Shown in pieces: positions 29,951-41,364 of a stretch of 64,000 nt of DNA (its first letter is position 1; each line of letters opens with the position of its first letter). The notes under the pieces are model-generated. The model made no database searches and was not told the DNA's origin. It saw nothing but the letters and a program-made list of their open reading frames with translations. The position numbers and the translations under genes were made by a program. The DNA is from Rheum nobile (lineage: Eukaryota > Streptophyta > Magnoliopsida > Caryophyllales > Polygonaceae). The DNA is taken from positions 5,022,001 through 5,086,000 of the forward strand of contig WOAB01000595.1 of the NCBI GenBank assembly GCA_027886185.1, in the 5' to 3' direction.

Positions 29951-31494
29951 GAGTCAGGCTCCGGTAAAACGGATACTTATGGTAAAACGTGAGGAGGAAT
30001 GAGAGCCAACCATTTTGGGACAATGAAAGGCTATGATGGATGTTCCATCATAGCAAACATACACCCTCTCACACACAATCACACCCCATGGTCAACATCT
30101 GACCATTGACCGGGCAATGGTCAACATTGATCATTGACCGATCAAACTGACTTTTGTCCAGATTTTTTTTTTTAAATATATTTTTTTATTCTTGTTTTTC
30201 TACACGTTTTTATCATAAAATTATAATTAAAAAAGTTGAACAATTCCTTATTAAATTTGAACAATTGTATATTAAAAGTTGAACAAAATTTTTTGAACAA
30301 TATATAAAGTTGAACAATTGTACGAACAAAGTTGAACAATTGTATCTTAAAGTTGAACAATTTCATTTTTATGGTTAGACGACTGTTTCACTAAGCATTT
30401 TTTATTTTGTTTGGGCGAGTTTTTTTCTTCCTTTTTTTTATTGTTTTCTACACGTTTTTATCATAAAATTTTAATTACAAAAGTTGAACAATTCCTTATT
30501 AAATTTGAACAATTGTATGTTAAAAGTTGAACAAAGTTTTTTGAACAATATATAAAGTTGAACAATTGTACGAACAAAGTTGAACAATTGTATCTTAAAG
30601 TTGAACAATTTCATTTTTATGGTTAGACGACTGTTTCACTAAGCAATTTTAATTTTTACTTTTTTTGGGCGAGTTTTTTTCTTCCTTTTTTTATTGTTTC
30701 TCTACATGTTTTTATCATAAAATTTTAATTAAAAACGTTGAACATTTTCTTATTAAATTTGAACAATTGTATGTTGAAAGTTGAACAATATGTTTTGAAC
30801 AATATATAAAGTTTAACAAGTATACCAAAAAAGTTGAACAATTGTATCAAACAAGTTGAACAATTTAAATTGCATGAAAATTCAAACTTATAACAAAAGA
30901 TAGATTGGACAATTCTTCATTAAAATTTTAATAATTGTCAATTAAACTTGAAGTTTTGTTTATAATGTAATATAAACATAATACAACTAAAAAATGATCA
31001 AAACATAAACCCTAAATCCTAAATGTGTAGGAAAATAAAAATAGAAACACGGCAAAAACGGCCATGCACAACTAAAAAATTATTTAAAAAATGAAATTGT
31101 TCAACATTAAGAGACAATTGTTCAAATTTATATACATAGCGAACACAGTTGTCGAATTATAAAAATGAAATTGTTCAACTTTAAGATACAATAGTTCAAC
31201 TTTTCATGTACAATTGTTCAACTTTAATATTGTTCGAATTTTAATTGTGCAACTTTAAACATACAATTGTTCAACTTTAAGAACTAATTGTTCAATTCTT
31301 TTCATACAAATTTTATAACGAAAACGTGTATAAAAATAATAATTTTTTTTAAGAAAAAAATATGGCCGTTGACCGGTCAACGCTGATCATTGACCGGGAT
31401 TGAGTGTGGTAGGGTGTATGATAATATTAAAATGAATGGTCTAGAATGCTCCTCACGTTTCACCCTAAGGGTGCTCCTCACTTGCAGCTAATCC
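29951..31494. mobile_element. Non-autonomous TIR element with large internal palindrome
   Basis: The ends are inverted relatives: GAGTCAGGCTCCGG..AAAACGTGAGGAG on the left and, inverted, GGATTAGCTGCAAG..GAAACGTGAGGAG on the right. Both sides are flanked by TATATATATA. Inside, GACCATTGACCG on the left mirrors CGGTCAATGATC on the right. Three tandem units of about 250 bp (phase marked by TACACGTTTTTATCATAAAA at about 30201 and 30449 and TACATG at about 30703), full of TTGAACAATT words, face inverted TTGTTCAA words at 31090-31300. There is no transposase. TA-rich flanks and long TIRs suggest a Mutator-like derivative, but the class is not proven. Confidence 0.6.
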
Positions 31495-33236
31495 TATATA
31501 TATATACTATAAGTTTACAAACTACAATACATTATAGTCTATTGATATACATACACACTTTATACTAGAGATTCATTAGGCATATCAAGTAAAAGGACCT
31601 CTATTGGACCTTAAGCATAGTGTATAGTTATTAACCGATTGCCCTTTACATTTAGTATATTAAAATGCATGTTTATTAAATGTGAACTTTTAGTATGTTA
31701 ATTATGAACTTGTAGTGTACTACATATGGACCATCATGTTTGATTTTATTTTTAGGCGAAATTGGTTTAAAACCACCTGTTTTATAAAAAACAATTGCAC
31801 GCAACCACTCATCTTAATCGAAATTATTTTAAACCATGCATATCTCTCCTTCCGTTAGCGATTCACCACCCATGACCTACTATAACCCAATAATCTGTTA
31901 AATTGCTAATATTGCCATTTTACCCAGGTTATTCTTCTACATATTGTTCAGTCACATCCTTCCAAATTGCCCACATTCTTCTTCTTCCTCAAGAACAACT
32001 TTCTCAACTTTTTGGGCAATCAAAGCCATGACCAATTTCTCTCCAAATTTTTCTCCTAGAAGAGGGCAAGAAGAAGAATATCTCATCTGGTGGATTCTCG
32101 AAGTCACCTCGACCTTCCCTCCATGGCTCTTCCCTTATCCTCTCTCTATGTGCATCCCCTTCCCCGATTCGTTACCCTTAAGCAAGCGACATCACACCCA
32201 CCACCTGCAATGTTCATCTTTTGCACATTTGCCATCCGACAATGACACTGATAAATATGCTAGTAGAGACTTAGTCGGGGTGAGAAGTTAAATGTTTGGA
32301 AATGGACAACGAGTAGAGTTGCGCATTGTTGAGGCCGGAGGGTGCCATGATTGGTGAGTAATCCGAGTTATGAGATGGTTGTTGAATGATATGACTTACG
32401 ATGTAATTATAGATTGATTTGTGTTATGATATGATTGTTAATTGATTAGAGTTGTGATATGTTTGTTGATGAATTCGAGTTGATATATGTTTGTGAACTT
32501 TTGTACTATTAATGCTCGTCTTTGTTATCACGATTCGATTATTGAGTATATTGATAGCTTGACTACCTACTACTACAAAAGTTATATATGTTCATACAGA
32601 TATCTCGTATTTCGGTTCTGGTTCGCATGCTTTCTTATGCTTGTTTCGTTCATATTAGAATCACTAGCTAATATGATTATAGTTGTGGGTTTTGGATAAT
32701 GTTGTTGGTGCGTTTAGTATGCTAGGGGACCCTTTCTGAATGATGGTGGCCAACCTCAACATGGTGTGCCTCAGGATGGGTTTCTCGGTTTAATTGAGTT
32801 TGTTAGAGTTTATTTGTTTGTCTAGGAACCTTCAGTTGGTCCTAGGAATAGTTGGAATATTATCATAATTTCAGTCTTCCACACCGCTTCTCTAGTTATA
32901 CTTTGGTTGAATGCATGCTGGTTTTTAGTGACATTATTTAATAAATATAAGTTCGATAATATTCATTGTTTTCTCATCGTGCCTTTGTTGGAAGGTTCAA
33001 TCTAGTGAAACTGTTATCAGGCTAGGTCTGGTGGGCCCATGTATAGTCCACTATCATGTAATGCCCTAGGTTCCTGGACAGGGTGTTACAATTCTAAAGG
33101 ACGAAAATGTACTATGTTCTTGTATGGTTAGTGAAAAGGATTTGACTCCTTCATACTAGAATTACATCTGTGTTTGTAACCTTTCTTTGTTCCACCGATT
33201 AGGCAGGGCAACCACATGGACCATATGCAATATGGG
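31495..33236. other. Non-coding stretch, no supported gene
   Basis: A 115-codon frame at 31944-32291 (plus) is Ser, Pro and His rich, with no motif I recognise. It could be a chance frame or a decayed exon. Other frames are short. No repeat family was recognised; 33020-33080 contains GGACAGGGTGTTACAATTC, possibly a piece of an old element. Confidence 0.35.
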
Positions 33237-33658
33237 TAAGGATGGGCAAAAGTAGACCGGACCGTAAGACCGAGACCGGACCGTCATGGTCCGGTCCACA
33301 GTCTGGGAATTGTACATTTTCGGTCTTACGGTCCGGTCCGGACCATAATTTTTACGGTCCGGACTGGTCGGACCGTAAAAATTAAAAAAAGGTTTAAAAC
33401 ACTTTTGGGGGTAATTTTTACGATCCGGTCCATAATTTTTACTGTCCGGTCCGGACCGTAATTTTTATGGTCCGGACCGAAATCAAACAATTTAAATGCC
33501 GAAAAATATGAAATCCGGTCTTTCCGATCCGGACCGTAAAGGACCGGACCGTAACGGTCTTGTCCAGTCCAGTCCACGGTCCATACTTTAAAATGTTTAC
33601 GGTCCATCGGTCCGGATCGGACCGTACGTGTCCGGTCCGGACCGAATGCCCATCCTTA
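33237..33658. mobile_element. hAT-like MITE 3 (CCGG-rich)
   Basis: This 422-bp element starts TAAGGATGGGCAAAAG and ends with the inverted form of TAAGGATGGGCATTC. Repeated GGTCCGGACCGTAA words make up both arms. The flanking 8-mers AATATGGG (33229-33236) and ATAATGGG (33659-33666) agree at six positions. It is related in plan to MITEs 1 and 2, with a different terminal sequence (TAAGGATGG in place of TAGGGGTG) and GTAA spacing in the motif. Confidence 0.75.
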
Positions 33659-33979
33659 ATAATGGGGATGACATTGACATGTTTTAAGAACATCATCCAA
33701 AAGGATGGAGAATATGAAAATCACCAATGCTTTTATAAATCGTTTTAATCCAAAAGTTACCTTCCGATTGTGCTAACCATCATATGACAAGTTTAAGTCG
33801 AAAACTTATTCGACGACTTGATTCCAAAGCTTCTTTAAGCCAAACATGAGTTGCATATCGCGAGATAAGTTCTAGCGAACGTTTTGATATGCCTTTTGAC
33901 TATCTTTTACGTTTCTACATTACAACATAACTCTTTTAACAACTAACATTCCTTATTATTTCAGCATGCAACATCTAAA

Positions 33980-35460
33980 AGTAAGTGTGTTTTATTCAGA
34001 CCTTGTTGTCATTGTTTTCTATGTGAGGCCTCCAAAGCCGATTACTGGAGGAAGTGGTTTTCCAGTGAATGTGTTTCAGCTGGTGGTCACAAACAATAGG
34101 TAATTTTCCATTATTCCATATATACTAATCGCATATGATGTCCCACACCTCTGACTGCTATGATTATCAACTAAACAAACTTAAGTAAGTGCAACCTCGA
34201 TTGATATCATTTTGGGTTTTTAGTCTGTATATTACAAAATCAATTCCCTCCTGAATTTATGTGGTAGCATAAAAGATACATTGATTGTGTCTCTGTGGAA
34301 TGACCTTGCAAACAATGAGTCTCTAAAGATTTCTTAAGAGGTGGACAACTACCCCATCATTAGTTCAAGTGATTTGCATGCCAGAAAATTTCAGGGTGAG
34401 TATATTTCATGCAATTTACACTTAATGTAAGTGCATCGATGCGACTTCTTCGAAGTACTTGAATATGTGTCTTAGGGTGTTCTCTTGCGTTGTCATGATC
34501 CACAATGCTATGATTCGATCTGGCTCAAAAACACCAATTCTCAAACATTGTTGTAATATTCATTGTAATTTAACCATCACTAATTATTCTATTACTTGCA
34601 AATTCTATGAACGAAATATATAACTAATATTTCCTCCTTATGCAGATAATAACCAATGATGCTATTGTTAAAAAGTGCAAGCTCAAAGATGAAGAAACAC
34701 ACACTATTAAAACAACGCCTTTGATGAGTACCATTAAAGAACTGTTTACAAAAACTGTAAAATTTGTTACCCACCATTGTATCTCTCATAATATTTGAAA
34801 TTTGGACGGTTTCTGATAAATCATCTTTCTTTGGCAGCAAGAAAACGTAGTCTACGAACATAACATTCAACTGCAGAGATTCATCCCAAACTTCAACAAG
34901 GAGAACATAACTCTTTTCTTTGCATGCAAACTCTGTGGAAAAAAGTACGACCAAGAGGCAGTGCTTCCTTTTAGTGTTGTTTCTTTGGCCGTATGTCATA
35001 CATAAAACCTAGATACTTTATTTCTGATATATTTTATAGTTGCTTGCACTTCCACTAAAAACACCATGAATATACTTCAAAAGAGTGTCATCTTGACCAT
35101 TTAAAAGGCTACTATTTTGTTCTTGAAACAATTGTTTCAGCTTAATTCTCACATTAATCATGTAATTCTTGTATATTGTGTGTGGTTTAGATTTATAAGG
35201 TTTATCTTCAAAATTATAACATTTATGATTTGTCTTTTATCTTTGTTTCCCTTCCATATGTTATATGCCCATTTTGCACATGCTCAAAGTCCACTATTTC
35301 TCCTTTGTTGCATGCTTCAAGTAAATTCCTTACTAGTTCTTCCTTTTGTGTGGCCATATAACTTACAAGTTCTTCTTTGTCGAGGCTGATTGTTTTTCAA
35401 CTTTCATGGAACATATGGTTCGGGCACAAAACATTTATCCGCTTATACCAAACCTATGAG
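33980..35460 (+). pseudogene. Replication protein A-like (OB-fold) gene relic
   Basis: Exon-like pieces with GT-AG borders can be read. About 34030-34098 gives RPPKPITGGSGFPVNVFQLV and VTNNR, followed by GTAATTTTCC. About 34265-34394 gives IVSLWNDLANNESLKIS, a stop, then EVDNYPIISSSDLHARKFQ, followed by GTGAGTAT. About 34837-34990, after TTTGGCAG, gives LQRFIPNFNKENITLFFACK and LCGKKYDQEA with a C..C pair. LWN.LA....PII.SS....RKFQ and the C..C pair resemble the OB fold and zinc region of plant RPA1-like single-strand-DNA binding proteins, which are often mobilised by transposons. The assignment is by pattern only. An internal TAA (near 34336) and the missing ends make it a relic. Confidence 0.38.
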
Positions 35461-36273
35461 AAGATGCTTGAAATTAAGTTAGTTAACCATCTGAAGATGA
35501 GGCATGAGGTAAACTATTCACCAGCCCCAATACTTACTCTTCAACCATTACATCTAAATTGTTGATGATACTTCTCAAAAAGAGATACACACCTGCTCAA
35601 TTACATACTATGTACATTCAGCCACAATTTTCACATGCATATTCACTTCGATGACAGTTTCTCATATCAACTACATAAAATGGTAGCTTATTGTAACAAA
35701 ATTGCAACCAGTTTCTGTACAATGCCAATTTGTATTGAGCTTGTCTTGTTCCACCGTCCACAGTAGACATGCATTCTATAAAGTAGGTTCTAAGGAACGT
35801 GATCACCTAGTGATGTTTCCGCTAGATGATCATAGCTTTTGCGTGCCTAATTGTTATAGAATGTCACCAACTTGCAACCTCTATTTTCCTCTACAAGCAG
35901 CAACTGATGTTGGTGTATTACACATTTGCTTCGCTGAAGCGTCGACCGGCATACAACGTACTTTTGTACCACACCTTGTAAATAGTTGTCACAGCCTTGT
36001 TTAGTTGCAAAAGATGTGTGATGACATTGTAAATACCACATAAAGTAATTATTAGGCACTATGGACTTCAAACTCAACTCTTTTCCCATTGGCTTTGTTT
36101 TTATGTTCACCATTATTCAAATTAGAGAAGAATAAATCATGGCTAAAACTTTTGTTAGACTTTTCACTCCCCGCATGCGGGTCACATGTATAGGAGCAAT
36201 TGGGGTATCGGTCATGGCCTTACAAATATTTTAGAGGCTAATAAAGGTCCATTTATAAACCATGGGCATAAGG
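35461..36273. other. Non-coding stretch, no supported gene
   Basis: A 100-codon plus frame at 35702-36004 has no motif I recognise and overlaps open frames on the other strand. It may be further decayed exon sequence of the gene relic to its left. It ends in TAAGG (36269-36273), the target site of element H. Confidence 0.35.
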
Positions 36274-36956
36274 TGATAGCTTTCGGCCCCGTGGATCTTC
36301 GGCTGGTGCAAGGTAAGGACTCCAAGATGATTCGGATAATGGTTGATGATTGATGAGCACGTCAATGGTGATGATAGAGTAACTGAGATAAGCAATCAGC
36401 GTTGCTTCGGAATCCACCTAGACCACCTGACCGACTTGTAGAACTCAAGGAGTCCACCTAGAGTTCAACAAGGTTTGATAATTCCCTCACAAGAATCCAC
36501 TCGCGAAAGAACTATCGGGTTGAGAATGAATGCGTCGGAATCCACCTAAACACTCACGCTCACGATTGAAACAAAGTCGAATCCTCAAACTTGAATCAAT
36601 CCAATTCCAGTCCAGGAATTAAGAACACAATGTATTTTCTCTCAAATTAATCAAAAGCTAAACAAATGAAAGACCAAAACCACATATAAATAGTCTCAAC
36701 ATGTTCCAAAAACGGAAAGCAACTAAAATGTCTTCAACTCCTCTAATGGGCCGGCCCATCCAGCTTCTTCCTTGCCAAGTCCATCAAGCTTCTTCCCACG
36801 AGCCATCCCATGTCCATGCCACGGCCCACGCCTCCTTCCTTGCTCACGGCCCACGCCTCCTGCCTTGCCACCTTGGTCGTGCCTCCATGTAAAGCTTCGT
36901 CCTCACCGAGCCAGTGTCGAGCCATCTTGGGGTCCTTCTTGGGCTTGCTTGTATCA
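36274..36956 (-). repeat. Element H 3' LTR (left)
   Basis: This 683-bp LTR runs from TGATAGCTTTCGGCCCCG to GGGCTTGCTTGTATCA on the plus strand. It matches 40570-41252 closely. A TATA-like ACATATAAATAG lies near 36681-36692. Confidence 0.95.
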
Positions 36957-37867
36957 TCCTCCCCTTCTTGGAAAGGATTCGACCCCGAATCCGCACGTAG
37001 ATCACCCAAAAACACCATATAGCTAAAGCTCTCAAACATCCCGACTATCCTAAACCCAGCCATGCTGAGGTGTCTCTCACTCTCACGTGTAGCATGCACA
37101 AAAATAAATTTGAAGGGACTCCCCTTCTTAGCTCTCACCCAATTCCTACTAGGGTTACATGCATAGACAATCTTAGAATACCGCCCCAAGGTCTCACAAA
37201 ACAACAAGAGATAAGCCCTATAGATCTCAAAATGTAAGAATAATGTAGTACTAGAACCTGAGGGCACAAAAGAAATGTACTTAGCTCTCTTAGGGGGGTT
37301 GATCATCTCATGGGGAAGCTTCCACCACCGGTTACGTCGTGGTTGACCCTGGAGGACTAATGTGCGCGCCTTCTCCCTTGCTTGTCCTAGCTCACTCTTG
37401 CTCATGGCCTCAAAACAGTACCACACCCCGCCATGGATGACATGGTGCAAGTTGCGTCGGCCATCATGAACAACATAACGGTCATACTGCCATGGTCGAC
37501 CAAGGATAAGCGCAAACTCCTTGATTGGAAGCACATAGCACTGTACCACATATGTAAAATCCCGCATGCGGAAGGTCACATCAACTCCTCTGGACACCGA
37601 CACTCTATGCTCATCGTTGTTCCATCCCATGGTCACCTCATGACCTAACGGATAAGTAGGGAGCTTCAGCCTCTGCACAGCAAACTCAGCCACGATGTTC
37701 CTCTCACTCCCGCTGTCCACTAATGCGATGAAAGGGATATCACTTTCCTCCAGGTAGCACTCATGATAGAAGCTAAGCTCTCGCTGCATAGGATCAACTG
37801 GCGGCCTGACAACTTGTGCGGGAATCTCCTCCATGATCCAATCAACTAGTGTATCCATAGGTGCCAA
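36957..37867 (-). CDS. Element H aspartic protease ORF
   Basis: The frame from the ATG at 37867 starts MAPMDTLVDWIMEEIPAQVV. It contains the protease active site, IPFIALVDSGSERNIVAEFA, and the later FALILGRPWQYDRYVVHDGR, about residues 45-145. A further 150 residues of unassigned sequence follow, including YISFVPSGSSTTLFLHFEIY and SERHLSMAGFRIVGMF. The frame stays open across the polypurine tract (36957-36970, minus AAGAAGGGGAGGA, read as QEGEDD) and on into the LTR to 36743. In complete gypsy elements RT follows the protease; here the residues after about 200 resemble no RT motif. It lies in a different frame from gag, five bases after gag's stop. It would mature gag particles. Confidence 0.75.
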
Positions 37868-37872
37868 GTCGG

Positions 37873-39033
37873 TCAGCTCCTCACTATCCCCAGTTCCCTC
37901 AGCAGGTGGCTCAACATAGGTGGCTCGACTTTAATCGCTAAGAAGCTCTCTCTGTGCGTATCATAGGCGCCACACTTGGTGTCTTCCACCTCTTCCACAA
38001 CGCCCATCTCATCTTCAGACTCGTACTCTCCGCAAGCATTCAGCAGTACTTGCTTCTTGGTGGGGCAATCTCGAGCAATATGACCGCGGCCCAGACAACG
38101 GAAACACTGAACATCCCTCGTGTGCGGCACATCTTCCTTAGCCGCACTAGGTTGAACCCGGGCTGGGGTCTTGGCAACCTCCTCCTTGACTACTGTTGGC
38201 TTGGCTTGACTAGCTGGCGCCGGATTTCCCCACGTGCGTGCCCCACTTGATTGCCTCCTCTTGGGCAAGCCTTCATAAACCTGCTGAGCGTAATGAAGTA
38301 CGCTCTCTATAGGCGGATCGGCCCCAAAATGTTGTTCCCTTACAAGACTGCCTATATCCTCATTAAGACCATTAGCGGATTTAGAAACCACATACCGCTC
38401 AGGGAAGTTGATGCCCGACCGGGCCATGAGCTGCTTCAGGTTGTTGTAGTACTCAGAGGGTGTGCTGTTGCCCTGCCTCAGACGTTCCAGCTGACCTTGC
38501 ACAAGGTCCAAATAATTGGCGGGCACAAACCGCCTTCTCATTGCAGCCTTGAGATCGGGCCACGTGCGGATGGGTTCAAGCCCGTCGATGTCTCTCTCCA
38601 ACTTGTCTGCCCTCCACCAGGACAAGGCGAACTCTGTGAAGTGAATAGTCACCATGGTGACCCGAATGTGCTCTGGATGCTCATAATAGTCGAATATACC
38701 TTCGGTCCTCGACTCCCATTCCAGGTATGCCTCCACATCCGCGGTTCCAGCAAACTTGTCGATAGGCACTTTGGCATGGTGGTGCACAGGCGCCTCACAC
38801 CTCCCTTCTTCATTCGGCCGTTCATACCCCTGGCCATACTCATGAAGCCCGGGAATACAACGACGTGGCTGCATATTGGGCACGAACCACCCCGGTTGTT
38901 CACGCGCTCCCGGGAACGTTGGTTGTCCCCGACCTCCGTTGGCTTGTCGGCCGGCTGCCGCCGGTGGCTGAGGTTGCGGCGAAGTGTGAATCGCCTCCTC
39001 CTCTTCCTCTTCCGCGTCGACTTGGTCAGCCAC
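37873..39033 (-). CDS. Element H gag, main part, with zinc knuckle
   Basis: This 386-codon frame has an acidic start (VDAEEEEEEAIHTS). The gypsy gag domain follows: KVPIDKFAGTADVEAYLEWE, FTEFALSWWRADKLERDIDG, RTWPDLKAAMRRRFVPANYL, QLERLRQGNSTPSEYYNNLK, about residues 95-255. A CCHC knuckle, CFRCLGRGHIARDC, lies near residue 322. It assembles the particle and binds element RNA. The true N-terminus is in another frame (39034-39320), so a frameshift near 39035-39045 splits gag. The frame is otherwise clean. Confidence 0.85.
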   Translation of the reverse strand: MADQVDAEEEEEEAIHTSPQPQPPAAAGRQANGGRGQPTFPGAREQPGWFVPNMQPRRCIPGLHEYGQGYERPNEEGRCEAPVHHHAKVPIDKFAGTADVEAYLEWESRTEGIFDYYEHPEHIRVTMVTIHFTEFALSWWRADKLERDIDGLEPIRTWPDLKAAMRRRFVPANYLDLVQGQLERLRQGNSTPSEYYNNLKQLMARSGINFPERYVVSKSANGLNEDIGSLVREQHFGADPPIESVLHYAQQVYEGLPKRRQSSGARTWGNPAPASQAKPTVVKEEVAKTPARVQPSAAKEDVPHTRDVQCFRCLGRGHIARDCPTKKQVLLNACGEYESEDEMGVVEEVEDTKCGAYDTHRESFLAIKVEPPMLSHLLRELGIVRS

Positions 39034-39320
39034 GAAGCATAGGGAGTCGGTTCCCTCCGTGGGTAGACGCCTCGGCCGCGGGACGTCCCTCCGCCTCCCA
39101 AGTCGTTGAGCCGACCGGTGATGGTAGTTTCGGCCAGCCCCTGCACCCGCTCCTCCTCCGGTCGCTTCTCCAATCGCCTCTCCATGGCTTCCCGGAACTC
39201 AGTCCGTAGCTCGGCATTGTTTTGACGCAGGAGTTCCCGAATGGCCTCTATGATGGAGGGAGACACTGGTGAAGAGGGCTCCTCTCGCCCTGAATCCGAG
39301 CCCACCATGGTTGCAAACAC
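39034..39320 (-). pseudogene. Element H gag N-terminal segment, frameshifted
   Basis: The frame starts MFATMVGSDSGREEPSSPVS and includes a probable coiled coil, IIEAIRELLRQNNAELRTEF then REAMERRLEKRPEEERVQGL. It ends near TPYASW, where the main gag frame takes over with ADQVDAEEEE. The shift is one or two bases around 39035-39045. MVGSDSG at 39308 is the more usual kind of start. Confidence 0.7.
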
Positions 39321-40547
39321 ACGAGCTACGTTCGACTAGGAACAAGCCAAAAACACGCAGCACTTGATCAACTAAAACCGTAGTCACAAAGGTAAGAATA
39401 TACCTTGGGGGCTCGCTGTTTTATAGGGTTTTCGGCCCTCCTTGTTCGTTGGCTCCCAAGAAGTTTTGCTTTCCAAACGTGAAATTAGGAAAGATCTCTT
39501 CTAAAAATATATGATTGAGTTGCCTTAAATTACAAAAGGAAATAAAATAAAGGAAGATAGAGATACTCCCTTGTTTCCTTGTGTAAAAGATAACCGCACC
39601 CTCCCAAAGGAAACACAATCTTCGGCCTTCCTTGTGTGTGGTGATGGGCCGAGATTTGAAGAATATTGACACTCCTTGCTTGCACAAGATCTCGGCCAAG
39701 ATAAGGCAAGAAATCCCCAAAATTTTCCTTGGGATATCTTTGACCAAGCAAGGCAACACTTACCAAATGTGTTAGATTTGTTTCCAAAAAAAATTATCTC
39801 CCCCTTAGGAAATGGAATCCCACACGGCTAGGGCTAATTTGGGCTTGTACGACTTTAATTTTTTGGAAGGGTAAGATTATGGGAAAAACTTGTAAGGAAA
39901 AATGGGATTTTGGCAATCAAATTGATTTCCCTCCAGAAAATTCAAAATTTTGTAAGAAAACCCGAAAATGTCCCAACCCTTGGAGAGAAGACGCCGGGCG
40001 AGGTCTTCTCAAGCCCTTCGGGCCGGGACCACTTGACGTACGCCCTGGGACTTCTCAAGGCTTTGCCCGGGTCCACTACAACCTTTTTAAAACAAAAATT
40101 TAGCAAAGCTCTTTGCTCGCCTTTTCCTTCTTGTCTTTCTTCTTCTTTTTTTTTTTTTTTAACTACGACGCAGAAGCGTAAAACAAAGGGAGAAAAACGT
40201 CTCTCTCAAAAGTGAGAGATCTCCTGATTTTAAAACAAATATTTTGACTTTCCTTTTGAGAAACGAAATGTGATTTGATCAAAATACAAAATTCCTACAC
40301 AAGATCTCCCCACAATCTTAGGAGATATGCTAGGGAAAAAGAAGATAAGGGTCTAGGGCTTACCTCGGCAGCCGCCGCCCACGGTCAGGCCGTCGCCTCT
40401 CCCTCTCGGCCTTCCCTCTCCTCGTCGGCGCTCAACTCTCTGGGTGGGCTTGGTTAGACTCTCGCCTCGCTCGGCTATGGGACAAGGCTTAAGCAACGCC
40501 CGTGAGAACTTTAAGAAATCAACATCTAACAAAATGGAGCGGTTTAC
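39321..40547 (-). other. Element H leader region
   Basis: This untranslated leader lies between the primer binding site and gag. Frames here, such as 39421-39787 in minus, show no known motif. It contains a run of T at about 40144-40160 and repeated CTCGGCC/AAGATCTCGGCC words. Confidence 0.5.
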
Positions 40548-40550
40548 CTT

Positions 40551-40567
40551 GCTTGGCTCTGATACCA
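40551..40567 (-). other. Element H primer binding site (initiator tRNA-Met)
   Basis: The minus strand reads TGGTATCAGAGCCAAGC two bases after the 5' LTR. TGGTATCAGAGC is the exact complement of the initiator tRNA-Met 3' end. Confidence 0.92.
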
Positions 40568-40569
40568 GA

Positions 40570-41252
40570 TGATAGCTTTCGGCCCCGTGGATCTTCGGCT
40601 GGTGCAAGGTAAGGTCTCCAAGATGATTCGGATGATGGTTGATGATTGATGAGCACGCCAATGGTGATGATAGAGTAACCGGGATAAGCAATCAGCGTCG
40701 CTTCGGAATCCACCTAGACGACCTGACCGACTTGTAGAACTCAAGGAGTCCACCTAGAGTTCAACAAGGTTTGATAATTCCCTCACAAGAGTCCACTCGC
40801 GAAAGAACTATCGGGTTGAGAATGAATGCGTCGGAATCCACCTAAACACTCACGCTCACGATTGAAACAAAGTCGAATCCTCAAACTTGAATCAATCCAA
40901 TTCCAGTCCAGGAATTAAGAACACAATGTGTTTTCTCTCAAATTAATCAAAAGCTAAACAAATGAAAGACCAAAACCACATATAAATAGTCTCAAAATGT
41001 TCCAAAAACGGAAAGCAACTAAAATGTCTTCAACTCCTCTAATGGGCCGGCCCATCCAGCTTCTTCCTTGCCAAGTCCATCAAGCTTCTTCCCACAAGCC
41101 CTCCCATGTCCATGCCACGGCCCATGCCTCCTTCCTTGCTCACGGCCCACGCCTCCTGCCTTGCCACCTTGGTCGTGCCTCCATATAAAGCTTCGTCATC
41201 ACCGAGCCGGTGTTTAGCCATCTTGGGGTCCTTCTTGGGCTTGCTTGTATCA
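40570..41252 (-). repeat. Element H 5' LTR (right)
   Basis: This is the 683-bp partner of 36274-36956, followed by the target duplicate TAAGG at 41253. Confidence 0.95.
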
Positions 41253-41364
41253 TAAGGGCTGATACAAGAATGGAATATTCCAAAGCATTCGCTTTGGAAA
41301 TAATTTGAACAAATTGTGCCACAGTTCATCATTTATGTCCAATCGCAACATAAACACAATATAT

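Larger units (their letters stand above)
36274..41252 (-). mobile_element. Element H: gag-protease-only gypsy element (TR-GAG type)
   Basis: This complete insertion of 4979 bp has two 683-bp LTRs and a perfect 5-bp duplication TAAGG (36269-36273 and 41253-41257). In minus order it carries a primer binding site for initiator tRNA-Met, a 1.2-kb leader, gag with a zinc knuckle, an aspartic protease, and a polypurine tract. There is no RT, RNase H or integrase. The initiator tRNA-Met site and gag type suggest a chromovirus relative. The LTRs differ at roughly 18 places by eye (about 2.6%). It must have moved with enzymes supplied by another element. Confidence 0.9.

Noticed and set aside
30190..31320. 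TTGAACAATT repeats considered as a CRISPR or regulatory array
   Set aside because: Spacing is irregular and the words are arranged as tandem and inverted blocks within a TIR element.
31944..32291. 115-codon plus-strand frame
   Set aside because: Composition is Ser/Pro/His rich, no motif or intron-exon context is seen, and there is no TATA box or leader. It is not supported as a gene.
38251..39042. 263-codon plus-strand frame in element H
   Set aside because: It is the exact antisense of the gag frame of H and has no family features. It is a shadow of the GC-rich gag.
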